Source: an uncultured Clostridia bacterium
GTDB lineage: Bacteria; Bacillota; Clostridia; UBA1381
Assembly (NCBI GenBank): GCA_934444735.1
Contig: CAKSDE010000001.1
Coordinates: 372,001 to 436,000 of the forward strand
DNA: 64,000 nt
Direction of reading: 5' to 3'
Both the position numbers and the translations under genes were made by a program. Under the pieces are notes generated by a model. That model had not been told where the DNA came from. It saw only the letters and a list, made by a program, of their open reading frames with translations, and ran no database searches. Positions 15,370 to 24,496 of this stretch are shown one piece after another; positions within the stretch are counted from its first letter, which is position 1; every line of letters begins with the position of its first letter.

Positions 15370-18300
15370 ATGGTAAAGAAAATGCTATTGCCGATATTGC
15401 TTTGTATGGCGGTATCTGTACCGAATCAATGCGTGCTTGCAGCGGGAGAGCTGGAGATTTTTGTTGATCAGAAAGCATCCTCCGGCGGTGACGGCTCAGT
15501 TGAAAATCCTTTTAATACGATTGACGATGCGAAAAAAGAGGCGCAAAAGCATAAAAACGAGAGCGTTAGAATTGTATTGAGGGGCGGCGATTACTACATA
15601 AAAAACTCTGTTGTTTTTGATGAGAACGATTCGAGAGATGAAGAAAATCCGCTGACGGTCACGGTTTATGACGGTGAAAAGGCAAGTCTTATCGGGGCAA
15701 AAAAAATCGATGCGTCAAGGTTCAGCGTTGTAAGCGACAGCGAGATAACGGAGCGCATACCGGTATCTGCAAGAGGAAAGGTATACAGCCTGAATCTGAA
15801 AGAACAGGGCGATTTTGAGTATTGGACATTCAAGCAGTTCGGCGCATATTACACAACGACGGTTTCGGAAATGCCGGATATATATGTAAACGGCGAGAAG
15901 ATGACCTGTGCGCGCTGGCCGAACGAGGGATATTCAAAGGTGGGAGAAGTGATAGATCCCGGCTCCTCCGATAATCCGATAAGAGTAAAGCCGGCAGGTG
16001 CGCGCGGCGCGTGCTTTAAATACAGTGATGACCGTATTTCGCGCTGGAAAAATGCGCCCGATGCGATGCTCTACGGCTACTGGATGTGGAACTGGGAATG
16101 TGCAAATTTAAGGATAAAGGATATTGATGTAAAAAATAAAACAATAACCACTGTTGACAGCGCGACCTTCGGTGTGGCGGAGGGACAGCGGTTTATGGCG
16201 TATAATCTTTTGGAGGAGCTGGATTCTCCGGGTGAGTGGTATATCGATCGGGAAAAGGAGATACTCTATTTTTACCCTACCTGCGATATAAAAGATACCG
16301 ACATGATGATTTCACAGCTATCCGAGCCTATAATAAAGGTGGAAAATTGCGCTAATGTGAATTTTTGCGGATTAAATATAGAATACGGCAAAGCCGATCT
16401 GGTGACGGTTGACAACAACTGCAAAAATATTTCTCTGCGCGGCTGCATTGTAAGAGGATCTTCGGGATACGGACTTTTTATAAGCGGCATAAATAACGGA
16501 ATCATAAACAGCGATATATATGACTGCGCAAGCGAGGGTGTTTTGATTCAGGGCGGCAAATGCGACAACACCGAATATACGCTTTCAAAAAATTATGTTA
16601 TAAACTGCGATATTCACGATTGCGGACAAAGACTTACGACCTCTGCCGGGGTGCGTGATCAGGCGCACGGGGCAATAATAACGCATAATAAAATTTATTC
16701 AATACCGGCGTGGGGAATCGGCTGGGGCGGATTTGAAACGCAGGTTGAATATAACGAAGTGTTTGATGTATTAAAAGAAACCGAGGATGCCGGGGCAATC
16801 TATGCGGGAAGAAGCTCACAGGCGAGAGGATCGAGTATTTCGCATAACTATATACATGACGTTTACGGTCAGGAGGATTTGCGTACCGGCGCATATATAG
16901 GTATATACTTAGACGATTATCTTTGTGCGGTTAAGGTGGAGGGAAATGTATTTGAAAATGTCGCCACTCCGATTTACGGACATCACAGCGCACAGTGCGT
17001 AATTGAGAATAACATAATGGTGAATAAAACGGCGCAGTCGAACGGTTGGATTCTTTGGACAAGAGGGGGCGGCGAAAATTCAAACTATTCCTTTGTTACT
17101 TCGCATACCTCGATAGACTGGACAAAGGAACCGTATAAAACGCTTTTCCCGGACGCGGTTAATATGTCTCTGGACAATATTTTGCAGCCGTTTGACAATG
17201 TTATCAAAAATAATCTGGTAGTAAATCATCAGGGGGCAAATATCACACCGGTTGTCTATGAAATGGGCGAGATACACGATAATTATGCATGTAGTGACGA
17301 TCCGGGATTTGTCGATCCGGAAAACGGCAATTATTCACTTAAAGCTGACAGCAAGGTTTTTGAGATTATGCCGGAATTTAAAAATATCGACATGAGTAAA
17401 ATGGGAATCTATCCCGATGATGAAAGACCGGGATACTCAAAAACCGAAAAAATAAAGCCGTATACACTGGTATCGCCGAAGGACGGCGAGGAAAATGTGA
17501 GTACGTCAAGCGTAACGTTTATGTGGAATGTATGCCCTGAACTGAATATCGATAATTACAGATTGATTATTGCAAAAGATAAGGACTTCAAAGATGTTGT
17601 GTATAACTATCAGGTGAGCGATCTGCAAAAGGAAGTAAAAGGCTTGGACGCTAATACCGAATATTGCTGGAGAGTTGATGCGGTATCGAAAAAAGACGGC
17701 AGAATTTATACAAACGATGATGGAGTAAGATGCTTTAGAACATCATATTATAAGAAAACAAAATCAGATGAAACGGTAAAGTATAAAGACTTGTCAGACT
17801 GGTTCTATGACAGCGAAAACTGGAAAAAAGGCAGCCTTGATTCAATAACGGCAACAAGCGAAAACGTTACGGTAAAAGGCGATCTGGGAGTCGGAGGATA
17901 TGAGGGAGAGTATACCGACTATAATACGCTTTATCATTTCGGTGCGGAATTTAACGGCGGAAGTTGGAAAGCGTTTGCACTTCACAGTGATAATACCGAG
18001 CAGCTCGGCTGGGTGCATAATGCGCACTATCTGGTTATAGTAAAACCCGATGCAATAGAGTTGCATAAATATCCCGATTCTTTTAAAAATGTAACGACCA
18101 TAAAGACAATTTCCCGAAACACTTCCTTTGAAGATAAGGCGGTACACGATATTGTGTTCGGAACGTATGTAAAGGACGATGTGAATTATATTGTATTTGC
18201 AATGGACGGCGATGTGATATTTAATATAAAGGATATTTATAAAGAAGAGAAAAAAGCGCAGGGATATTTTGCTGTTTATAATATCGGCGGAGAGATGACT

Positions 18301-18903
18301 CTTACAAAACCGATATCGGAGCTGCCGGAAATATCTTTTAAGGAAAGAGAATTGCCCGCGCAATACGAAAAAGCGCTTGATTCGTCGGTTTTGATGAAGA
18401 TAGGCGAGCCGAGGGCATATGCCGATGAAAAGGAAGAGCAGATAAATGCGAAAAATCCCGATATTGTGCCGATTGTGCGAAATAACAGAACTCTTATTCC
18501 GGTGCGTTTTGCATCAGAAAGCATAGGCGCGGACGTTTCGTGGGACGAGAATGTAAAAAGTGCGGTAATTACCAAAGCAGACAAGACGGTAAAATTGACG
18601 GCAGGGGATAATACGGCATATTTAAACGGTGAGGCGAAAACGCTTGACAGTGCGCCTGTAATCGAAAATAATACGATGTATCTGCCGGCAAGATTTCTTA
18701 TGGAGTCTCTGGGGTACAGTGTAAAATACGATGAAAGCACACAGCTTATACTGATAATAAAACCCGAAAATGAGGCTCTTATCTCTAATGAGCGATATTG
18801 GTGGGAGATTTTGGAAAATTATGTAATGTATGCAAGAGCGGAAAAAGAGAAATTTATAAATGCGGCGTGGGATAACGGCGGAAAGCTTTCGGACGCAAAT
18901 TAG
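15370..18903 (+). CDS. Secreted right-handed beta-helix carbohydrate-active protein with FN3-like, LamG-like and copper-amine-oxidase-N-like domains
   Basis: A signal peptide of about 25 residues (cut near VLAA) is followed by EIFVDQKASSGGDGS...NPFNTIDDA, the usual opening of secreted beta-helix enzymes. Helix coils continue to about residue 690 with many N/D-rich turns and the block NLLEELDSPGEWYID shared with its paralogue at 24497. An FN3-like domain spans 696-795, a LamG-like sandwich 803-990, and a Cu-amine-oxidase-N-like domain 1007-1135 (RTLIPVRFASESIGADVSW; NTMYLPARFLMESLGY), possibly a wall-binding module. The opening resembles GH141-type fucosidase/xylanase proteins, but polysaccharide lyases share this fold, so the activity is undecided. 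It is probably the first gene of the locus. Confidence 0.88.
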   Translation: MVKKMLLPILLCMAVSVPNQCVLAAGELEIFVDQKASSGGDGSVENPFNTIDDAKKEAQKHKNESVRIVLRGGDYYIKNSVVFDENDSRDEENPLTVTVYDGEKASLIGAKKIDASRFSVVSDSEITERIPVSARGKVYSLNLKEQGDFEYWTFKQFGAYYTTTVSEMPDIYVNGEKMTCARWPNEGYSKVGEVIDPGSSDNPIRVKPAGARGACFKYSDDRISRWKNAPDAMLYGYWMWNWECANLRIKDIDVKNKTITTVDSATFGVAEGQRFMAYNLLEELDSPGEWYIDREKEILYFYPTCDIKDTDMMISQLSEPIIKVENCANVNFCGLNIEYGKADLVTVDNNCKNISLRGCIVRGSSGYGLFISGINNGIINSDIYDCASEGVLIQGGKCDNTEYTLSKNYVINCDIHDCGQRLTTSAGVRDQAHGAIITHNKIYSIPAWGIGWGGFETQVEYNEVFDVLKETEDAGAIYAGRSSQARGSSISHNYIHDVYGQEDLRTGAYIGIYLDDYLCAVKVEGNVFENVATPIYGHHSAQCVIENNIMVNKTAQSNGWILWTRGGGENSNYSFVTSHTSIDWTKEPYKTLFPDAVNMSLDNILQPFDNVIKNNLVVNHQGANITPVVYEMGEIHDNYACSDDPGFVDPENGNYSLKADSKVFEIMPEFKNIDMSKMGIYPDDERPGYSKTEKIKPYTLVSPKDGEENVSTSSVTFMWNVCPELNIDNYRLIIAKDKDFKDVVYNYQVSDLQKEVKGLDANTEYCWRVDAVSKKDGRIYTNDDGVRCFRTSYYKKTKSDETVKYKDLSDWFYDSENWKKGSLDSITATSENVTVKGDLGVGGYEGEYTDYNTLYHFGAEFNGGSWKAFALHSDNTEQLGWVHNAHYLVIVKPDAIELHKYPDSFKNVTTIKTISRNTSFEDKAVHDIVFGTYVKDDVNYIVFAMDGDVIFNIKDIYKEEKKAQGYFAVYNIGGEMTLTKPISELPEISFKERELPAQYEKALDSSVLMKIGEPRAYADEKEEQINAKNPDIVPIVRNNRTLIPVRFASESIGADVSWDENVKSAVITKADKTVKLTAGDNTAYLNGEAKTLDSAPVIENNTMYLPARFLMESLGYSVKYDESTQLILIIKPENEALISNERYWWEILENYVMYARAEKEKFINAAWDNGGKLSDAN

Positions 18904-18939
18904 GATTTGTGCCGCTAAGCGGCAAAATGGAGGATTAAT

Positions 18940-20664
18940 ATGAAAAGAGTGTTTAACATATTGGTTTTGGCAGTGATTTTGTCGGGGCTTATGCTTAACA
19001 ATGCCGCGGCTGTCAGGTATCTTCATGTCGACAGGACGGATAATGTGAAATTCCGAGACAATCTGCAAAACGGCGATATGTCTGATTGGACGGTATTTAT
19101 CCCGGCGGAAAAGACATGGTCGGTTAAGGATTTTGACGACGGAAAAGCGCTTTGCTGTACATATGACGCAAAATGGAATTACAGCGTACTTGCCGCAAAT
19201 GTTGATGAGCAGTATACCGAAAACTGCATTATTTCGGCAGACTTTACCTTTACCGGAAGAACCGAGTGGTCTGGCGTGATGCTTCGTGCGGCAGATGAGG
19301 ATAATAACTATACCGTGGTCCTCGGGCGCGATAAGGATATAGGCTTTGTAAAGCTTATAAAACGTCTTAATTCAACGCAGTGGAATGCGCTGACCTTGGT
19401 TGATACGGGCGCAAATGTGCCTAAGAATAAGTCGGTGAATTTAGTGGTTGAGGCGGTTGATAATAAAATCAGCGCATCATTGGACGGTGTTGAGATTTTC
19501 AGCTATACCGACGAGAGTGATCCGATATATAAAGGAAAAGTCGGATTTCTCCATTATTACGGAGATACCAGAATGAAGAACTTCACGGTTACGGCATTGC
19601 CCAAAGCGGAGCAGACGGAAGATACTTCAAAATATACCTATAAAAGATGCGTAAATTATGATGAATCGGAGATAAACGATTTTTCGGACGCGATTTTCGA
19701 CTATTACGGCTGGGAGGATTTCGGCAACAGGAATATCTATTTTGAAAATAATAATCTGATTATAACATCGAAAGACGGTATATCCGAAAGAGAAGCGGCG
19801 GTTTCGTATGTAAGAAAAAGATTCGGGAATGAACCGATTGAATTTTTAGCGTCGGGCGAGGGAGAAGAGTATTCAATATCCTTTAAAAACGTGGAAAAAT
19901 ATAAAATCTGCGGAGACGGCGGAGACGGATATAATTTAAGAATAAAAAAAGATGCGCTTGCATTGGAAAAATGGGAAAACGGAGAGAAAAGAGATCTGGC
20001 GAGTGTTTCGGGCGAATTTATTCCGAAAGACGGATTTTGCCGCTTTAAAATAGAAACAGCAGAGGAGAATGAGGCTCTTCGGATAAAGGTTATATCGGAC
20101 GGCAAAACCGTCATTGATATAAAGGATGCGCAAAATCCGATTATCGGCGAGGGTTATTTAAGCATTGTTTCGTACATGGAGGAACTGCGCTTAAAGCAGG
20201 CTCCCGAAAAGATTTTGAGCGAAAAACAGCTTTTGGGAAATACGGTTCTTGCCAAATTAGGCTCGGATAAAATTTATATCGGTGCAATTGTGCCGGGATA
20301 CAAGGTATACAAAAGCGGCTCGGTTATGCTCCCGCTCAGAAAGCTTGCAGGCGAATGGGGCGCGGAGGTATTGTGGAACAGCGCCGAAAAGACGGCGGAG
20401 ATTACATACGGCGGAAAAATCTGTAAGATAATGAAAGGGTACGGCGATTACTTTGTCAACGGAGAAAAGAAAAATCTCGGAGGCACGGTTGTAAGCATTG
20501 ACGGGACGTTATATGTGCCGTGCGGATTCTTTGAAAATGAGTTTGACAAAGCCGTAACCGAAACCGATACGGGTTTGATATTTATAACAGATAAAAATAC
20601 CGATATTTCATCGGTTACGGACAACAGCGCGATACTTGGCGAGCTTAGCGAAAAATTACAGTAA
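18940..20664 (+). CDS. Secreted LamG-like domain protein with C-terminal copper-amine-oxidase-N-like domain
   Basis: A signal peptide (1-24, ending NNAAA) leads to a concanavalin-like sandwich at 30-220: NGDMSDWTVF, a FTGRTEWSGVMLRAADEDNNY strand pair and KVGFLHYYGDTRMKNFTV, the form seen in sugar-binding and keto-glycoside hydrolase-like domains. A second sandwich-like region spans 240-430. The C-terminal 130 residues form a Cu-amine-oxidase-N-like domain (VMLPLRKLAGEWGAEVLW; GTLYVPCGFFENEF) matching the tail of the preceding protein. No catalytic signature is visible, so it may be a binding partner or scaffold. The gene lies 36 bases after the beta-helix gene, with a CCGCTAAGCGG mini-hairpin and a GGAGG site between, and is probably cotranscribed. 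Confidence 0.83.
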   Translation: MKRVFNILVLAVILSGLMLNNAAAVRYLHVDRTDNVKFRDNLQNGDMSDWTVFIPAEKTWSVKDFDDGKALCCTYDAKWNYSVLAANVDEQYTENCIISADFTFTGRTEWSGVMLRAADEDNNYTVVLGRDKDIGFVKLIKRLNSTQWNALTLVDTGANVPKNKSVNLVVEAVDNKISASLDGVEIFSYTDESDPIYKGKVGFLHYYGDTRMKNFTVTALPKAEQTEDTSKYTYKRCVNYDESEINDFSDAIFDYYGWEDFGNRNIYFENNNLIITSKDGISEREAAVSYVRKRFGNEPIEFLASGEGEEYSISFKNVEKYKICGDGGDGYNLRIKKDALALEKWENGEKRDLASVSGEFIPKDGFCRFKIETAEENEALRIKVISDGKTVIDIKDAQNPIIGEGYLSIVSYMEELRLKQAPEKILSEKQLLGNTVLAKLGSDKIYIGAIVPGYKVYKSGSVMLPLRKLAGEWGAEVLWNSAEKTAEITYGGKICKIMKGYGDYFVNGEKKNLGGTVVSIDGTLYVPCGFFENEFDKAVTETDTGLIFITDKNTDISSVTDNSAILGELSEKLQ

Positions 20665-20746
20665 AAAACAGGCAAACAAAAACAGAGCGGAGGTGAAATA
20701 TATAAATTAAGCCTGCTTGAAATAAAAGAAAGGAAGGATCAGGAAA

Positions 20747-23700
20747 ATGAAAAGAAAAATTTTATCCATTGGAATTGCGGCGGCAATGACGGCAGCGGTT
20801 TTGCCGAATGCCGCGATGGCGGACAGTACGGTATTTGACGAATATCTCTACTATAACGATTTTTCGGAAAATATGGACGGTCTGGAAATAGTAAAAAATG
20901 TACAAAGCGATACCGTTACGGTAGAGGACGGAAAGCTTGTAATCAACAATACCACAGCATGGAAATCATGGATTGATCTTGCGGTTTCGGACAGTGAAGG
21001 CTGGGAGGAATTTTCTGTCGGTGTATCGGCCGAAATTTTGGGTAAACAGAATTATTTTGCGATTTATCCGTATGCCGGAGATACGGCAAATTATTATCTC
21101 GAATTAACAGATCAGAACGGCATATACAGAGATAATATTGTAAATACGGCAATCCAGGCATGGGGAAATAATTTGAGATTTAAAGTTGATGCAAACAAAG
21201 CTTCGTCAACACTTTATGCATACCCCACCAATTTGTGGGAATCGAGCGGTGACATGGAAACAGTGAGAAGTGCAACACATACAACAACCGCAGGCGGCGT
21301 AATGTTCAGCGGAATGTGGGGGACGGAACCGATAAAGATAGACGAAATAGCAATTACCGATCTTCGCGCAAAGGCCGCCTTGGCATCAAGTGCGGACGCA
21401 TTAAAGGCGGGAGACACGCTAACCGTTAAATTCTCAGAGGCTATGGACACCGAAACATTCACGGCAGATAACTTCTGCTTTACCGACGGGGTGAATACAT
21501 TAAATGCGGCGGCAGTTACGGCAAACGGAGCTGACGAGGCGATAGTTACGGTTCCCGCAACAGTTGATGCCGGACACGCATATACATTGGTTGCGAAAAA
21601 GGAAATTAAGGATGCAGACGGAGACAGATTGAATAACGATAAGAAGTTCAGCGTAAAGACGGCAGATGCAGATATGTTTGTGGTATCGTCAATCCCTGAG
21701 GCGGGAGCGGAGATGGCGCCGGACTCGAAAATAACGCTCAATTTCAATAAAGCGATTGATTTTTCGGCAGCACCGTCAATCACGTTAAAAGATGCGGACG
21801 ATACGGAAATTCCGTGCAGTATCGATGAGAGCGCAAGTACAGATAAAACACTGGTTATCGTGCCGGGCAAGCTTTTAAAGAACGGTAAAGCGTATACTTT
21901 GACTGTTTCGGGGGTTAAAAATACAGACGGCGCGCTTTGTGATGTATTTACGCTTGCATTTACAACAAAACAGGCGGCAAGCAGCGAGAATTATCTGTAT
22001 TATAACGACTTTTCGGAAAATATGAACGGTTTGGAAGTGCTTAATAATGTTAAAGATGATACAATCAGCGTAGAAAACGGCAAACTGAAAATCACACAGC
22101 AAAGCACGGCTTTTCAGTCCTTTGTACAGCTTTATATGACGGGCAGTGAGGACTGGGAGGAATACAGCCTTGAGGCAACGGCACAGATTACCGGAAAGCC
22201 GGGATTTATATTCTTCCGCCCGAAGGGTGCAAAAGAGGCAACCAACGCCGAAACGGAAGCTCACCAGTTCATGATAAATACAACAGGCTTGGTAAGAAAT
22301 AAAACCAATAACGGCGATATTCAGTCGTGGGGCGACAGACCGATAATGAAGATGAAGCTCAATGTGGACGGCAATAAGTCGGATTTCCTGATGGCGCCGT
22401 ACAGCACATGGGAGTCGAGCGGATATTTGGAGAGCTATTCAAATGTAGAGCACGCGTCAAACGCGGGCGGACTTAATATTGATGCTATCTGGGGAGCTGA
22501 TACGGTATACATTGATGAAATCAAGGTAATCGATTTAAGAGCGCAGGCAGAGGCATATAATACCAAGGATCTCCTGCCGGGCGATATAATCACAGTAAGA
22601 TTTTCTGAGAATATGACGCCGTCGGCTATGAGCGCGGATAATGTTGTATTTGAAAATAACGGTACAGAGATTCCCGTTATTGTGACCAATAACGGCAGCG
22701 ATGAAATGTATATAACCGTTCCCGATGAGGTTTTGTCAAACGAAGAATATACATTGACGGTTAAAAAAGAAATAACCGATACCGACGGAGACCGTCTGAA
22801 TAACGACAAGAAATTTACGGTAACTACAAAAAAGAGCAATTTTAATGTCATTTCGGTTACACCTGAAAACGGTGCGGTGAATGTTGACGCTCTGACAGAT
22901 ATAACAATCACTTTCGATAACCCGATAGACTATACTGCGGCAGATGATGTCAATATAAGCGTTACGGGCAGTGACGAAAGCTCAATCGGCGCAAAGATAA
23001 ATCTTGCACAGAGCACTAAAAATACTATGTTTATTGAATTGAGCGGCGAATTGGAGCCGGGGGGAACATATACTGTCTCGATAAGCGGAGTTAAATCCGA
23101 AGCGCAGGATACAATGCTCGGCGCTAAAAAGTTCAGCTTTACGGTTGCCGAAAAGAGTGCAGATTATCTCTATGTAAATGACTTTTCCGATCCGTCAACG
23201 CTTTCGGATTTTACAATAACACAAAAATCCGGAGCGGAGAGTGCGCAAATTACAGACGGCAGATTGGTTCTTGCAACGGGCAATTCGGTCAGCGGCTCGG
23301 ATATGACGGCATATGATCTCGGATTTTTCATAAACGGCAGTGAAAACTGGTCGGATTATGAAATTGAGATGGAGGTAAGCGCGAATACGCAGTATAAGTT
23401 CCCATATGTAAAATTGAGGGGCGAAACACTTACAGCGCTTTTGCAGCCGCTGTCGAGTACATTGACCTTTGGCATGACATCATTTGATAATGTTGTAAAA
23501 GACGAAACTTACGCGCAGACCTTTAATAATAAGATGCATAAGCTTGTGATAAGAGCCGAGGGAAATCATTTTACGCTTTCTTATGACGGCGAAAAGATCA
23601 TGGACGGCGAAGGCAGCGATATTGCGGCAAAGGGCGGCATATCGATCGGCGCACAGTGGGTTGGATGCGCATTGGTGGACAATATAAAAGTAAAGGATCT

Positions 23701-24331
23701 CGGAATTTCGTGCTATGTTGAAAATCCGAAAAATCTTTCCGAGGGCGACGAAGTGAGAATCGTGTTTGACAGGGAAATGAATACAGACACATTCATTTCG
23801 GAATATGTAACCGTTACCGATACAAACGGAAAAACGCTCAACGTTTCGGTAAGAGCACAGGATTCAAAAACGATGCTCGTAAAACTCCCGTACGGACTGG
23901 CATCAGACGAAAAGTATATCATTACACTTTCAAATGAGATTGCAAGCAAGAGCGGTATCGGACTTTCGACCGAAAAGCGCTTTGAGATAAAGTCAGTCGA
24001 AAAGGATCTGCACGTCGGAAATCTTAAGCTTATATCGAATGGAAGTGAAATCACCAAATTATCCGCAAATCAGGAAATTGCGGCATCTGCATATGTAAAG
24101 AACAGCAAGACGCAAAGTGCAAGCGCAGTGCTTGTTATGGCTGTGTATGATGCGGACGGCAGATGCGTTGCGATAAAGACGGCAGGCGGAGAAATTGATG
24201 CAAAAGAAGATAAAACGCTTACAACCGAGGGCTATACACTCCCTGCAAATGTCAAGGGATACAGTGTGAGAATCATGACGGTTGACAGTCTTGATACCAT
24301 AATGCCGTTAGTAACGAGCAGAGTATATTAA
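20747..24331 (+). CDS. Secreted modular protein with three LamG-like/SbsA Ig-like tandem units
   Basis: A signal peptide (1-25, AAMA) is followed by three copies of one unit at about residues 33, 414 and 806. Each opens with YLY(Y/V)NDFSE, forms a LamG-like sandwich and then runs into a Big_5/SbsA-type Ig domain (GDTLTVKFSEAMDTETF; KEIKDADGDRLNNDKKF). The first two units carry a second Ig domain (KITLNFNKAIDFS; DITITFDNPIDY); the third lacks it. The last 110 residues match a domain also found in the 24497 protein (VYDADGRCVAIKT). The regular repeats point to a long surface stalk or multivalent glycan binder, not an enzyme. AAGGAAGGATC precedes the ATG. Confidence 0.85.
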   Translation: MKRKILSIGIAAAMTAAVLPNAAMADSTVFDEYLYYNDFSENMDGLEIVKNVQSDTVTVEDGKLVINNTTAWKSWIDLAVSDSEGWEEFSVGVSAEILGKQNYFAIYPYAGDTANYYLELTDQNGIYRDNIVNTAIQAWGNNLRFKVDANKASSTLYAYPTNLWESSGDMETVRSATHTTTAGGVMFSGMWGTEPIKIDEIAITDLRAKAALASSADALKAGDTLTVKFSEAMDTETFTADNFCFTDGVNTLNAAAVTANGADEAIVTVPATVDAGHAYTLVAKKEIKDADGDRLNNDKKFSVKTADADMFVVSSIPEAGAEMAPDSKITLNFNKAIDFSAAPSITLKDADDTEIPCSIDESASTDKTLVIVPGKLLKNGKAYTLTVSGVKNTDGALCDVFTLAFTTKQAASSENYLYYNDFSENMNGLEVLNNVKDDTISVENGKLKITQQSTAFQSFVQLYMTGSEDWEEYSLEATAQITGKPGFIFFRPKGAKEATNAETEAHQFMINTTGLVRNKTNNGDIQSWGDRPIMKMKLNVDGNKSDFLMAPYSTWESSGYLESYSNVEHASNAGGLNIDAIWGADTVYIDEIKVIDLRAQAEAYNTKDLLPGDIITVRFSENMTPSAMSADNVVFENNGTEIPVIVTNNGSDEMYITVPDEVLSNEEYTLTVKKEITDTDGDRLNNDKKFTVTTKKSNFNVISVTPENGAVNVDALTDITITFDNPIDYTAADDVNISVTGSDESSIGAKINLAQSTKNTMFIELSGELEPGGTYTVSISGVKSEAQDTMLGAKKFSFTVAEKSADYLYVNDFSDPSTLSDFTITQKSGAESAQITDGRLVLATGNSVSGSDMTAYDLGFFINGSENWSDYEIEMEVSANTQYKFPYVKLRGETLTALLQPLSSTLTFGMTSFDNVVKDETYAQTFNNKMHKLVIRAEGNHFTLSYDGEKIMDGEGSDIAAKGGISIGAQWVGCALVDNIKVKDLGISCYVENPKNLSEGDEVRIVFDREMNTDTFISEYVTVTDTNGKTLNVSVRAQDSKTMLVKLPYGLASDEKYIITLSNEIASKSGIGLSTEKRFEIKSVEKDLHVGNLKLISNGSEITKLSANQEIAASAYVKNSKTQSASAVLVMAVYDADGRCVAIKTAGGEIDAKEDKTLTTEGYTLPANVKGYSVRIMTVDSLDTIMPLVTSRVY

Positions 24332-24345
24332 AAAAATATAGGGAA

Positions 24346-24376
24346 TGTTAAAAAACTTCGGGACGCAAGAAAAGGA
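24346..24376 (+). repeat. Solo 5' box of the dispersed 3'-UTR repeat
   Basis: GTTAAAAAACTTCGGGACGC followed by AAGAAAAGG lies 15 bases after the stop of the LamG/Ig gene, a slightly diverged match to CTCCGGAACGCAAGAAAAG elsewhere. The rest of the repeat and its hairpin are absent here. Confidence 0.65.
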
Positions 24377-24435
24377 GTAAAGTATACATACTTATAGAAA
24401 ATGCCTAAAACGGGCAGGGCATATAAAAAACAATA

Positions 24436-24465
24436 GGGAAAATGGGGCATATGCCCCATTTTCCC
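24436..24465. repeat. Perfect 30-base palindrome
   Basis: GGGAAAATGGGGCAT is followed directly by its exact inverse, with no loop. No T-run follows, so it is a poor intrinsic terminator. It sits 31 bases before the next ATG and would fold in mRNA close to the ribosome site. Confidence 0.75.
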
Positions 24466-24496
24466 AAACTTAATTATATTGAAAGGAAAACTTACG

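Noticed and set aside
15370..18903. Calling the protein a copper amine oxidase
   Set aside because: Only the small N-terminal-like domain of that name is present; the catalytic oxidase domain and its topaquinone motif are absent.
21214..21870. 218-codon Ser/Ala-rich frame on the minus strand
   Set aside because: Mirror of the repetitive Ig-coding region; composition follows from the sense codons.
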